Assembly (NCBI RefSeq): GCF_020889685.1
Contig: NZ_JACMYO010000084.1
Location: 1-34,173 of the forward strand
From: Bradyrhizobium oropedii
GTDB taxonomy: Bacteria > Pseudomonadota > Alphaproteobacteria > Rhizobiales > Xanthobacteraceae
DNA: 34,173 bases
Direction: 5' to 3'
Position 1 is the first letter of the stretch. Every line of letters starts with the position of its first letter. The translations under genes were made by a program, and so were the position numbers. Positions 7,513 through 15,310 of the stretch are shown here, one piece after another. Below the pieces are notes generated by a model. The model was not told the DNA's origin, searched no databases, and worked only from the letters and a program-made list of their open reading frames with translations.

Positions 7513-7535
7513 CTCCGCAAGGGCGTCTTGCGGAG
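7513..7535 (+). repeat. 9-bp perfect stem-loop upstream of the MCE gene
   Basis: CTCCGCAAG (7513-7521) and CTTGCGGAG (7527-7535) are exact complements with a 5-nt loop, 69 bp before the MlaD-like gene. It may end transcription from upstream or be part of a small dispersed repeat. Confidence 0.5.
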
Positions 7536-7604
7536 GGACGCGGTGACTGGCGGCGGCAAATCCGCTATCTCTTGAGCTCTGCTTCGCGGACAGGTCCCAA
7601 ACGC

Positions 7605-8414
7605 ATGGCGCGCGCCAGCAATCTCGTGATCGGCACCCTGACGCTGGCCCTCGTCGCCGGCTCGCTCGGCGGCTGGCTGGGCTATCAGCGCTATGCCGGC
7701 ATCAAGCGGATGGTGCCGTTCCGCGTCGTGTTCGAGGGCTCGGCCTCCGGCCTGCGCCGTGGCGCCGGCGTCAACTTCGCCGGCGTACGGATCGGCGAGG
7801 TGGTCTCGATCAGGCTCGACCGTCACCGCGTGGTGGCGATGACGCGGATCGAGGGCAATGCCCCGATCAAGAAGGACACCCAGGCCGGCCTCGAATTCCA
7901 GGGCCTGACCGGGATCGCCTCGATCTCCTTCACCGGAGGCACCGACGATGCTCCGCCGCCGGCGCTCGGCGCCGACGGCATTCCCGAGCTGACCGCCGAC
8001 GCCGAAGGCACGATGGGCATCCAGGAGAAGCTGCGGGTTGCGCTGCGCAATGTCGACCACGTCATCACCGAGAACGAGGCCGACATCAAGGACTCGCTGC
8101 TCGGGCTCGAGAACTTCACCAACTCGCTGTCCGGCAATGGCGAACTGATCGCCGGCTTCATCGACGCCGCCGACGACGGCATCAGCGCGGTCGACGCCAA
8201 GATGACGTCCGCCGACAAGTTCCTGAAGAGCTTCGGCAGCGACAAATATGGCGGCGAGCTGCTGCCGACCGTGATCTCGCTGCGCGAGCTGATCCAGAGT
8301 TTCGATAAGAAATCCGGCGTCATGATCGCCGAGACGCGCAAGACGCTCAGCGACGTCAGCCAGTCCGTCAACGCGTTCAACGCGAAAATTGCCGGGCCCG
8401 CCGCCAGGCGCTAA
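7605..8414 (+). CDS. MlaD/MCE-domain lipid-transport protein
   Basis: This 269-residue protein has one N-terminal membrane anchor (about 7-27) and an MCE domain (about 37-115, with FRVVFEGSASGLRRGAGVNF and a G-VRIGEV turn). A long helical C-terminal tail follows. MCE proteins form periplasmic rings or tunnels that pass phospholipids or other hydrophobic molecules between outer and inner membrane, usually with an MlaE permease and MlaF ATPase. Neither partner is next to this gene, so it is an orphan or works with a distant complex. The ATG at 7605 is preferred over a TTG at 7572. The stop codon lies at the edge of a palindromic repeat block. Confidence 0.88.
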   Translation: MARASNLVIGTLTLALVAGSLGGWLGYQRYAGIKRMVPFRVVFEGSASGLRRGAGVNFAGVRIGEVVSIRLDRHRVVAMTRIEGNAPIKKDTQAGLEFQGLTGIASISFTGGTDDAPPPALGADGIPELTADAEGTMGIQEKLRVALRNVDHVITENEADIKDSLLGLENFTNSLSGNGELIAGFIDAADDGISAVDAKMTSADKFLKSFGSDKYGGELLPTVISLRELIQSFDKKSGVMIAETRKTLSDVSQSVNAFNAKIAGPAARR

Positions 8415-8622
8415 AGCATGATCCGGAAAAGTGCGAAGCGGTTTTCCGAAAAGATCATGCTCAAACAAAGGGCTAAAGCGCGATGACGATTCAACCAAAT
8501 CTCATCGCGCTTTAAGGCATATCAGCGCGCTTTAGCCCTGTGTTGAACCATGATCTCCGCGCAACGCGTTCCGCGTTTGCCGCCAGGCAAAACCGCTTCG
8601 CACTTGTCCGGTTCGTGCTCTA
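8415..8622. repeat. composite palindromic repeat block
   Basis: The block has three nested inverted repeats. (1) GCATGATC at 8416-8423 pairs with GATCATGC at 8453-8460, with an inner CGGAAAA/TTTTCCG pair. (2) AAAGCGCGATGA near 8475-8486 pairs with TCATCGCGCTTT at 8502-8513, and GGGCTAAAGCGCG is echoed inverted at 8527-8539. (3) The 21-bp segment at 8423-8443 recurs inverted at 8591-8611 with one mismatch. I recall the CATGATCCGGAAAAGTG unit as a widespread Rhizobiales intergenic repeat. It fills the gap between two genes on the same strand. Confidence 0.75.
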
Positions 8623-8664
8623 GACTGCCTGCGTCAAGAACCAAGAACAACGGAAACGCCCGAC

Positions 8665-9882
8665 GTGCACGACCGGACCGCAGCCCTTTCCCCGCCTCCC
8701 GCAACTGTCAACCGCGCAGCCCCCGCGGTGCCCCGGCATCTGCGGCGCTATCTCACGCTCGATGATTTCGAGCCGCAGGCGCGGCGGCTGTTGCCGAAAT
8801 TCCTCTACGGCTACATCTCCGGCGGCGCCGAGACTGATATGGCCCGCACCGACAATCGCCGGGCGTTCGACGAATACGGCTTCGTGCCGCGCGTATTGAA
8901 TGACGTCTCCGGCCGCGACCAGACCACGACGCTGTTCGGCAAGACCTACGCCTCGCCGTTCGGCATTCCGCCGATGGGCTCGTCGGCGCTGTGCGCCTAT
9001 CGCGGCGACATCGTGCTGACGCGCGCCGCGGCTGCGGCCAACGTGCCGATGATCCTCTCGGCCTCCTCGCTGATCACGCTGGAGGACGTCCGCGCCGCCA
9101 ACCAAGAGGCCTGGTACCAGGCCTATCTCGCCGGACTCCCCGAGCGGATCGAGCCGCTGGTCGATCGCGTCGCGGCGGCCGGCTACGACACCTTCGTCGT
9201 CACCGCCGACGTGCCGGTGCCGCCCAACCGCGAGAACAACATCCGCAACGGCTTCCAGGTGCCGCTTGCGATCACGCCGCGGGTGTTCTGGGACACCATC
9301 ACCCATCCCGACTGGCTGCTGAATACCTGGGCGCGCACCGTGTTCAACCACGGCATGCCGCGCTTCGAGAACATGGACGCCAAGCCGGGCCCGCCGGTGC
9401 TGTCCAAGAACCTGATGCGCAACATCGGCAGCCGCGACCAGCTTGCCTGGAAACATGTCGAGCTGATCCGCAAACGCTGGAACGGCAAGCTCGTGGTCAA
9501 GGGACTGATCTCGCCGGAGGACGCGCGGCTGGCGCGCGAGCACGGCTGCGACGGCGTAATGGTTTCCAACCATGGCGGACGCCAGCTCGACTACACCGTC
9601 TCGGGCCTGCGCACGCTGCCGGAGATCGCCGCACAGAAGGGCGATATGACCGTGATGGTGGACGGCGGCATCCGCCGCGGCACCGACGTCATCAAGGCAC
9701 TGGCGCTCGGTGCGGATTTCGTCTGGGTCGGCCGCCCGTTCCTCTATGCCGCCGTGACCGCGGGCGAGGCCGGCGTGTCGCGCGCGATCTCGCTGCTGCA
9801 TGCCGAGATCGACCGCGACCTCGCGCTGCTCGGCATCCGCAGCCTGAAAGAGATCACCCCGGACCTGGTGCGGAAGTTTTGA
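8665..9882 (+). CDS. FMN-dependent alpha-hydroxy-acid oxidase/dehydrogenase
   Basis: This 405-residue enzyme belongs to the lactate dehydrogenase (LldD)/glycolate oxidase/mandelate dehydrogenase family, which oxidises an L-2-hydroxy acid to the 2-oxo acid using FMN. Visible active-site elements are GYISGGAE (about 49-56), YQAYLAG (151-157), TADVPV (180-185), Lys279 in LVVKG, and the signature SNHGGRQLD with catalytic His303 and Arg306, followed by the phosphate-binding VDGGIRRGTD. Full family length. The start is a GTG at 8665 with only a weak Shine-Dalgarno. It is preceded by the palindromic block and ends 2 bp from the convergent membrane-protein gene. The residues do not settle which hydroxy acid is used; lactate is the usual default but is not proven here. 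Confidence 0.93.
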   Translation: MHDRTAALSPPPATVNRAAPAVPRHLRRYLTLDDFEPQARRLLPKFLYGYISGGAETDMARTDNRRAFDEYGFVPRVLNDVSGRDQTTTLFGKTYASPFGIPPMGSSALCAYRGDIVLTRAAAAANVPMILSASSLITLEDVRAANQEAWYQAYLAGLPERIEPLVDRVAAAGYDTFVVTADVPVPPNRENNIRNGFQVPLAITPRVFWDTITHPDWLLNTWARTVFNHGMPRFENMDAKPGPPVLSKNLMRNIGSRDQLAWKHVELIRKRWNGKLVVKGLISPEDARLAREHGCDGVMVSNHGGRQLDYTVSGLRTLPEIAAQKGDMTVMVDGGIRRGTDVIKALALGADFVWVGRPFLYAAVTAGEAGVSRAISLLHAEIDRDLALLGIRSLKEITPDLVRKF

Positions 9883-9884
9883 GC

Positions 9885-10289
9885 TCAGGCGTAGCGCGCG
9901 GCGCCCATGCAGAGCGCCGTGACCGCGAGCAGCCCGGCCGCGATACGCTGCGCAATGGCCAGCCGCGAACGTGCGACTGAGGTATCACCCGCATCGCTGC
10001 GCAACTGCCGGATCGCGCCGCCGCCGACGATGGTCTGCACGGCAATCGCCGCAAGTGCTGCGATCGCGCCGCCGGCCAGGATCTTTTCCGACAGCGCAAA
10101 CGAACCTTCATGGACCAGGCGCCACAGCGTGGCGCCGGTCACGATCGCAACCGTCGCAGCGCCGATCTGCGGAAACAGCAACTTTTCGCCGCCGAGCCCA
10201 CCGGTGCGCGCCAAAGTGAAGCTCGAGCCGGCCCAAAACACCGATGAGAGGACGTGAAGGGACAGGGCTATGATGAGGACGGCTTGCAT
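9885..10289 (-). CDS. small membrane protein, four predicted helices
   Basis: This is a 134-residue inner-membrane protein with hydrophobic segments near 2-20, 42-58, 68-88 and 110-128. A HVLSSVFWAG motif in the first helix is reminiscent of CopD-like/DUF2269-like membrane proteins that carry His residues in the bilayer. The ATG at 10289 has GGAG about 9 nt upstream; an in-frame start at 10340 would lie in the promoter region. It diverges from the TetR regulator with 71 bp between them, including a palindromic operator candidate, so it is the likely regulated target. Function unknown; heme or copper association is only a guess from the His-containing helix. Confidence 0.8.
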   Translation of the reverse strand: MQAVLIIALSLHVLSSVFWAGSSFTLARTGGLGGEKLLFPQIGAATVAIVTGATLWRLVHEGSFALSEKILAGGAIAALAAIAVQTIVGGGAIRQLRSDAGDTSVARSRLAIAQRIAAGLLAVTALCMGAARYA

Positions 10290-10320
10290 GATGTTGCTCC
10301 AAAGGGCATTGGAAATTAGA

Positions 10321-10335
10321 TATACATAATGTATA
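10321..10335. promoter_or_regulatory. TATACAT-A-ATGTATA operator candidate
   Basis: This is a perfect 7-1-7 palindrome in an AT-rich island between the divergent membrane-protein gene and tetR-type gene. It lies 25 bp before the regulator's ATG and 31 bp before the other start, the expected place for a TetR autoregulatory site. Confidence 0.65.
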
Positions 10336-10360
10336 ATCAATTTAACGAAAGCACAAGCCG

Positions 10361-10984
10361 ATGCCGCCGCGCAGCTATGTGAGCCCGGCCCGCAGCGCCG
10401 CTGCCGCCGAGACCCGCGAGCGCGTGATCGAGGCCGCGTCGCGCACGCTGCGCGAAGGCGAGAGCATTGCGCGGTTCTCGCTGGATACGGTGGCGAAGGC
10501 AGCAGGCGTGACGCGGCTGACCGTCTACAATCAGTTCGGGTCGCGGCGCGGGCTGCTCGAGGCCGTGTTCGACGAAATCGCGCGCCATGGCGGGCTGCAT
10601 CAGCTCGCCGACGCCATGGCGATGGCCGATCCGCGCGCCGCGCTCGACCGCATGGTCGAGATCTTCTGCGGATTCTGGAGCCGCGATTCCGCCGTTGGAC
10701 GCCTGCACGACGCGATGGCGGCCGATCCCGAATTCGCCGAGGCGATCCGCGAGCGCAACGAACGCCGCCGCCGCGGCCTCACCGCATTGATCGACCGCAT
10801 TGCGGGCAAGCATGCCTCGCCGCAGGCCCGCAAGGACGCCGTCGACCTGATCTTCGCACTGACGAGCTATCCGACCTTCGCATCGCTCAGCGCGGGACGG
10901 TCGAGGGACGAAGTCTGCCGTGTTGTGCAGACGGCCTGCCACGCAGCGCTAGCACCGCTCACGCTCTCAGACCCGTCATCCTGA
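10361..10984 (+). CDS. TetR/AcrR-family transcriptional regulator
   Basis: This 207-residue regulator has an N-terminal TetR helix-turn-helix at about 17-65: ETRERVIEAASRTL, then FSLDTVAKAAGVTRLTVYNQFGSRRGLLEAVF. The rest is a helical ligand-binding/dimer domain without a recognisable ligand signature. It probably represses the divergent membrane-protein gene and itself through the palindrome at 10321-10335. The final codons and stop (DPSS, TGA at 10982-10984) lie inside a dispersed palindromic repeat that begins at 10973, so the present C-terminus may have been set by arrival of the repeat. Confidence 0.9.
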   Translation: MPPRSYVSPARSAAAAETRERVIEAASRTLREGESIARFSLDTVAKAAGVTRLTVYNQFGSRRGLLEAVFDEIARHGGLHQLADAMAMADPRAALDRMVEIFCGFWSRDSAVGRLHDAMAADPEFAEAIRERNERRRRGLTALIDRIAGKHASPQARKDAVDLIFALTSYPTFASLSAGRSRDEVCRVVQTACHAALAPLTLSDPSS

Positions 10985-11077
10985 GGAGCGCGCTCCGGCG
11001 CGCGTCTCGAAGGACGAATCGGCCACGGTGGGGCCGTCGACCCTTCGAGACGCGCTTCGCGCTCCTCAGGGTGACGG
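10973..11077. repeat. dispersed palindromic element, CGTCATCCTGAGG type (copy 1)
   Basis: The left end CCGTCATCCTGAGGAGCGC (10973-10991) pairs with GCGCTCCTCAGGGTGACGG (11059-11077) with one mismatch in the outer stem; an inner TCTCGAAGG/CCTTCGAGA pair reinforces the hairpin. It lies between the convergent tetR-type and DUF1330 genes and overlaps the tetR-type stop codon. Related copies occur at 12507-12640, 21950-22052 and 32485-32633. Confidence 0.85.
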
Positions 11078-11099
11078 TGCCGGCAAAGCGCGCTACCTC

Positions 11100-11501
11100 T
11101 CACCCCACCTTGAACTTGCTGTAGGACTCGCGCGTGGCGATGATGACGTGCTCCTCGCAGCCATTGCGGCGATGCGGGTCGCAGCGGTCTTCGTAGTCGG
11201 CCGAGGTCATCATGTCGATGAAGGCGGCGACGCTCGGGTAGTAGACCAGCGCGAGATAGTCCCAGCGCTGGCCGGCCGGCTCGCCCAGCGCGACCGTCTC
11301 GGCATCGCCGGTCCACAGCAACGTGCCGCCGCGCGCCTTGATCATGGGGACGGTGAGCGCGCTGTAGCGCAGATAGGCATCCCAGCCCGAGCCGTCGCCG
11401 TCGAGCGATCGCGCGCGAAACCGCATCAGATTGACCATCACGACCGGAGCCTTTTGATCCAGCTCGTTCAGGCCTTTGACGTTCAAGAGATCGACACCCA
11501 T
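11100..11501 (-). CDS. DUF1330-type small protein
   Basis: This 133-residue protein has an alpha+beta barrel-like pattern typical of DUF1330 and related dimeric ferredoxin-like proteins: VVMVNLMRFRARS (strand), YLRYSALTVPMIKARGGTLLWTGDAE, then WDYLALVYYPSVAAFIDMMTSADY. The ATG at 11501 has GGGGAG about 7 nt upstream; the frame extends to 11555 without support. No catalytic residues are known for the family, so the role is unknown. It is convergent with the TetR-type gene and divergent from the HD-domain gene. Confidence 0.82.
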   Translation of the reverse strand: MGVDLLNVKGLNELDQKAPVVMVNLMRFRARSLDGDGSGWDAYLRYSALTVPMIKARGGTLLWTGDAETVALGEPAGQRWDYLALVYYPSVAAFIDMMTSADYEDRCDPHRRNGCEEHVIIATRESYSKFKVG

Positions 11502-11632
11502 CACCCGCTCCCCAAGGCCGCATCGGTCCAGCCGGGTCGGTCCGGCCGCAAACATTATGTCACATCACGGGACTACCCTGAAATGCTGCCAGGCCGTAAG
11601 CTCACCACCCGATCTCGGAGGTCAATGCCGTG

Positions 11633-12475
11633 ATGACCCTTCCCGAACTTGCGGCCGACGCGCTCAGCAAATTCCTCGGCGAATATATGCAGCGCCGCTT
11701 CGGCTCTTCGCAGACCCAGTTGGTCGAGATGGTGCCCTCGATCGCGCGGATCGCGCTCGAATGCATCGGCAACAGCGACGCGCTCTATCACAATGTGGAG
11801 CATACCATGCTGGTAACCTTGGCCGGCCACGCCATCCTGCGCGGCCGCGCGCTGCACTCGCACATGAGCGCCGAGGATTATGCGCATGTCATCATCGCCT
11901 GCCTCACCCATGACATCGGCTATGTACGCGGGCTGTTCGATGCCGACGACGAGAACGGTTATCTGGTTGCCGCCGATGGCCGCAAGGTGATCCTGCCGCG
12001 CGGCTCGTCGGATGCGGGGCTGATGTCCTATCACGTCGACCGCTCCAAGATCTTCGTGATGGAGCGGCTCAAGGGCGTCGCGCTGCTCGACAAGGAGCGC
12101 ATTGTGCGCGCCATCGAGGGCACACGCTTTCCGCAAACCGCTCCGGACGGCAATGAGGAGTTCGGAGAGGAGGCCATCCTGCTGCGGGCCGCCGACCTGA
12201 TCGGCCAGCTCGGCGATCCCCATTACATCCGCAAGGCCAATGCGCTGTACCTCGAATTCGAGGAGGCCGGACTGAACCGCCAGCTCGGCTACGATTCGCC
12301 GGCCGATCTCGTCGAACTCTATCCGCGCTTCTACTGGGACAGCGTGGCACCGCATGTGCAAAAGGCGATCCGCCACCTCAACATCACCTCCAGCGGACGG
12401 CAATGGATCGCCAACCTCTACAGCAACGTGTTTCGCGCCGAGCGCGACATTTCGCTGTCGGGGCCGCAGAAATAG
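11633..12475 (+). CDS. HD-domain metal-dependent phosphohydrolase
   Basis: This 280-residue cytosolic protein has an HD superfamily core: HNVEHT (53-58), the defining His-Asp pair in THDIGY (92-97), and a later conserved Asp in RAADLIGQLGD. These residues bind one or two metals and hydrolyse phosphomonoesters or cyclic nucleotides in relatives. No GAF, response-regulator or GYP motif is present, so it is not a standard c-di-GMP phosphodiesterase. The substrate is unknown. The ATG at 11633 and an in-frame GTG at 11630 both follow GGAGGT (11617-11622). A three-codon ATG-CCG-TGA minicistron at 11625 overlaps the start, a minor oddity. A palindromic repeat begins about 30 bp after the stop. Confidence 0.88.
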   Translation: MTLPELAADALSKFLGEYMQRRFGSSQTQLVEMVPSIARIALECIGNSDALYHNVEHTMLVTLAGHAILRGRALHSHMSAEDYAHVIIACLTHDIGYVRGLFDADDENGYLVAADGRKVILPRGSSDAGLMSYHVDRSKIFVMERLKGVALLDKERIVRAIEGTRFPQTAPDGNEEFGEEAILLRAADLIGQLGDPHYIRKANALYLEFEEAGLNRQLGYDSPADLVELYPRFYWDSVAPHVQKAIRHLNITSSGRQWIANLYSNVFRAERDISLSGPQK

Positions 12476-12506
12476 GCGGGGCAAACGGGTCGCGCGCACG
12501 AACTAT

Positions 12507-12640
12507 CACCGTCACCCTGAGGAGGCCGCACCGCGGCCGTCTCGAAGGGTCGACGGCCCAACCGTGGCCGTGCATCCTTCGAGGCTCGCTCCGCTCGCAC
12601 CTCCAGCGACAAAGGCGAAGCCTTTGCGCGGGGATGACGG
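12507..12640. repeat. dispersed palindromic element, CGTCACCCTGAGG type (copy 2)
   Basis: It starts ACCGTCACCCTGAGG and ends GGGATGACGG, with inner CTCGAAGG and CCTTCGAG arms and a GGCGAAGCC-containing tail. It occupies most of the gap between the HD-domain gene and the second EamA gene. It shares its ends and inner arms with the element at 10973-11077. Confidence 0.75.
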
Positions 12641-12746
12641 AATCGAGCTGTCGTATCGCTGCGCGATGACCGGTGACTGCGCATGGCTCCAATCCGCTCT
12701 TTCGTCTTGTGGCGGCGGCGGATTCGGGCACAACATCCGCCGAATA

Positions 12747-13700
12747 ATGACCGCCTTGCCCGCACCTGCCACAACCCCGCGCCGCTCGCCGCTGCACTGG
12801 CTCAACAACCAGCCTTATCTGCTGCTTAGCCTGACGTCGCTGTTCTGGGCCGCCAATATCGTGCTGGCGCGGCATGTCGGCAGCCATGTGCCGCCGGTCA
12901 CGCTGACTACGATCCGATGGTTCGGCGTGTTCCTGATCCTGTTGCCGTTCGCCTGGCCGCATTTGAAGGAAGACTGGCCGAAGCTGCGCAGGGCGCTGCC
13001 GTTGATGCTGCTGTTGTCCGCGGTCGGTTTCGCGTTCAACAACGCGATCTCCTACTGGGCAATGCAGTATACCGAGGCGTTGAACGCGCTCCTGATCCAG
13101 TCGGCGGGGCCGTTGTTCGTGGCGTTGTGGTCGCTGATCCTGTTCGGCGTCCGGCTGACGCCGGCACAGCTTGCCGGCATCGCGATCTCGCTGGCCGGCG
13201 TGCTGACCATCATCCTGCGCGGCGATTTCTCGGCGCTCGCCAGCATCAGCTTCAATCGGGGAGACATCATGTTCGGCGCCTCGCTGGTGTCGTTCGGGCT
13301 CTATTCGGCACTGATCCCACGGCGGCCGAAAATCCATCAGCTCTCACTGATCTCGTTCACCACCTGCTGTGGTGCGCTGATGCTGCTGCCGGCTGCGATC
13401 TGGGAATTCGCCAACGGCATGACGCTGAAGTTCGACGTTCTGACCATGGCCACACTGGTCTACGTGCTGATCTTCCCGTCCACGCTGGCCTATCTGTTCT
13501 TCAACCGCGGCGTCGCGCTGATCGGCCCGAACCGCGCCGCGCCGTTCTTTCATCTGGTGCCGGTGTTCGGCTCGGCGATGGCGATCCTGCTGCTCGGCGA
13601 GACGCTGGCGCCGTTCCATCTGATCGGCTACGCGCTGGTGCTCGCCGGCGTCATCATCGCCTCACGGCAAGGATCGGCCAAAGGATCGGCGAAGAGCTAG
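12747..13700 (+). CDS. EamA-domain (DMT superfamily) membrane transporter, paralog
   Basis: This 317-residue ten-helix membrane protein is clearly paralogous to the product of 6531-7457: both have NQPYLLL before helix 1, PPVTL and a FLIILPFAW/FLILLPFAW helix, ALNTLLLQSA/ALNALLIQSA, and NRAAPFFH(M/L)VPVFG in the last third. The ATG at 12747 is preferred because the long open frame upstream (to 12354) runs through the preceding gene and the repeat. The Shine-Dalgarno is poor. The C-terminus has a short duplication (GSAKGSAKS). Substrate unknown. It converges on the LysR gene with an 18-bp gap. Confidence 0.9.
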   Translation: MTALPAPATTPRRSPLHWLNNQPYLLLSLTSLFWAANIVLARHVGSHVPPVTLTTIRWFGVFLILLPFAWPHLKEDWPKLRRALPLMLLLSAVGFAFNNAISYWAMQYTEALNALLIQSAGPLFVALWSLILFGVRLTPAQLAGIAISLAGVLTIILRGDFSALASISFNRGDIMFGASLVSFGLYSALIPRRPKIHQLSLISFTTCCGALMLLPAAIWEFANGMTLKFDVLTMATLVYVLIFPSTLAYLFFNRGVALIGPNRAAPFFHLVPVFGSAMAILLLGETLAPFHLIGYALVLAGVIIASRQGSAKGSAKS

Positions 13701-13718
13701 CTGATGCCAACGATCTGG

Positions 13719-14675
13719 CTAGCCTACCTTGCGCAAGGGAGCGGATTTGCGGGTCGAACGCGACTTTGCCGCCAGCGTTTCCGTGACGAAGTCGATAAAC
13801 CGCCTCACCTTGGCCGACACGTGGTTACGCGAGGCGTAGTAGACGTAGAGCGGAAGGCGCTCGTCGGGCCAGTCCGGAAACAGCTCGATCAGCGCCCCGC
13901 TCCTCAGATGATCGTCGAGTCCGATATCGATCACCTGCGCGATGCCGAAGCCGGCCACGCAAGCGCCGAGCTTGGTTCCTGAATCGGTCACCGTGAGCCG
14001 CCCGTTGACTGCGACCGGCACGACCTCGCCGCCGCGCCAAAACTCCCAATCGAAGGGACGTCCGGTCGCCGCGTCGATTGCATGGATGCACTGATGGTCG
14101 CGGCTCGCGAGCTCTCGCGGATCAAGCGGCCGGCCGTGTCGTTCGAGATAGATCGGCGAGGCCACGGTGAGCACGCGCGCATCGAGCACGCGGCGCGCAA
14201 TCAGCGCCGACGGCGCCGGTTCGCCGAAACGCACCGCGAGATCGAAACCGTCGCTGACCAGATCCGCGATCCGGTCGCGGGTTTCGATGCGCAACTCCAT
14301 GCCCGGATTCTGCAGCAGGAACTCGCTCAGCTTCGGCGACAGCACCATGCGGGAGAACAGCGGGTCGACATTGACCCGCAGCCTGCCGCGCACCGCATCG
14401 CGCGATTTCGAGGTCTCCGCCGCCGCCTCGCCGATCCCGGCCAGATGCGCGGCAACCCGCTCGACCAGCGCGCGTCCTTCTTCGGTAAGCTCGACGGCGC
14501 GGCTCGTGCGCTGAACCAGTCGCGTATCGAGGCGCGCCTCGAGCTTGGCGATCGCCTTGCTGACGCCGGACTGCGTCATGCCGAGCCGTTCAGCGGCACG
14601 GCCAAAACTGCGCGCATCCGCCAGCGCCGCGAGGACCACCAGGCCGTCAACCAGCCGACCGTCAACTTCGTCCAT
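13719..14675 (-). CDS. LysR-family transcriptional regulator
   Basis: This 318-residue regulator has an N-terminal winged helix-turn-helix: LADARSFGRAAERLGMTQSG followed by VSKAIAKLEARLDTRLVQRT (about 18-57). The periplasmic-binding-like effector domain spans about 95-300, with GRLRVNVDPLFSRMVLSP as its first strand and DLAVRFGE and VASPIYLERHG in the usual places. The short hydrophobic Val/Ile-rich motifs resemble the LysR subgroup that often regulates a divergent oxidoreductase or small protein. It diverges from the NTF2-like gene at 14811, with a 135-bp shared region containing a dyad. A tail rich in Lys, Arg and Ser ends the protein. The effector is unknown. Confidence 0.93.
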   Translation of the reverse strand: MDEVDGRLVDGLVVLAALADARSFGRAAERLGMTQSGVSKAIAKLEARLDTRLVQRTSRAVELTEEGRALVERVAAHLAGIGEAAAETSKSRDAVRGRLRVNVDPLFSRMVLSPKLSEFLLQNPGMELRIETRDRIADLVSDGFDLAVRFGEPAPSALIARRVLDARVLTVASPIYLERHGRPLDPRELASRDHQCIHAIDAATGRPFDWEFWRGGEVVPVAVNGRLTVTDSGTKLGACVAGFGIAQVIDIGLDDHLRSGALIELFPDWPDERLPLYVYYASRNHVSAKVRRFIDFVTETLAAKSRSTRKSAPLRKVG

Positions 14676-14754
14676 GCCGATGCCTCTCAGTCATCCAAGA
14701 GATGACCGGCCAGTCGTAGCACTCCGCCACCATATCGGCCACTGTCGGCGCAGA

Positions 14755-14774
14755 TCACCGGTCTGGTCCGGTGA
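14755..14774. promoter_or_regulatory. dyad TCACCGG-N6-CCGGTGA, LysR-site candidate
   Basis: This is a perfect 7-6-7 inverted repeat in the divergent region between the LysR gene and the NTF2-like gene, 36 bp upstream of the latter's ATG and 79 bp upstream of the former's. Length and position suit a LysR-type operator, although it does not match the T-N11-A core exactly in an obvious way. Confidence 0.5.
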
Positions 14775-14810
14775 GGCCACCGCCACATCATCGCCCAAGG
14801 AGATCTTGCA

Positions 14811-15194
14811 ATGAGCGACATCCAGGCCATCGCAGCCGCGATCGATGGATATTTCAACCTGATGTATGACGTCGACGACAGCCGGTTCCGCGACGTCTTC
14901 GCCGATGCCTGCATCGTGCACGGCATCCGGGACGGCAAGCACACCGTGCGGTCGGCGGCGGAATTCCGCGACTTCATCCGCAGCCGTCCCTCGCCGGCGT
15001 CGATGAAATCGCCGCGCGAGGAGGCCATCATCAGCCTCGACCAGACCGCGTCCGATCTGGCTATCGCCAAGGTGCGGGTCAGGGCCGGCCAAACCGGCTT
15101 CATCGACCACCTCGTGTTTCATCGGATCGACGGCCGGTGGCTCATCACCACCAAGGCGTTTCACGTCGCGCAGGTCTTCCCGGCGGGATCGTAA
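14811..15194 (+). CDS. NTF2-like (SnoaL-type) small protein
   Basis: This 127-residue cytosolic protein has the NTF2-like cone fold pattern: an N-terminal helix pair (IQAIAAAIDGYFNLMYDVDD) followed by FRDVFADACIVHG, FRDFIRSRPSP and a final sheet (DHLVFHRIDGRWLITTKAFH). In this fold the cavity may bind or isomerise a small hydrophobic ligand, but many members have no known reaction. AAGGAG sits 8-9 nt before the ATG at 14811, so the start is secure. It diverges from a LysR regulator that probably controls it. No signal peptide. Confidence 0.85.
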   Translation: MSDIQAIAAAIDGYFNLMYDVDDSRFRDVFADACIVHGIRDGKHTVRSAAEFRDFIRSRPSPASMKSPREEAIISLDQTASDLAIAKVRVRAGQTGFIDHLVFHRIDGRWLITTKAFHVAQVFPAGS

Positions 15195-15227
15195 CGCCCG
15201 CACGGTCATTTTCGGAATATTAGAAAT

Positions 15228-15310
15228 ATGACGCTGATTTGCCCGACGTGTCAAGTTGGCTGGCCGCCGTCACCGGCTACTTTGCATGGGGTTGTTTTCG
15301 ATATTTTGGC
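15228..15310 (+). repeat. probable dispersed Bradyrhizobium intergenic repeat
   Basis: The stretch from TGACGCTGATTTGCCCGACG (just after 15228) to GCATGGGGTTGTTTTCGATA (ends near 15303) matches, from memory, a sequence found at many intergenic places in Bradyrhizobium genomes. No second copy lies in this window, so the repeat status rests on recall. Confidence 0.45.

Noticed and set aside
10973..11077. CRISPR-like or mobile-gene structure from the repeated palindromes
   Set aside because: There are no regularly spaced units, no spacers, no cas or transposase genes; these are isolated hairpin elements between genes.
12354..12746. 131-residue extension of the second EamA protein
   Set aside because: It runs through the end of the HD-domain gene and a palindromic repeat; similarity to the paralog begins at 12747.
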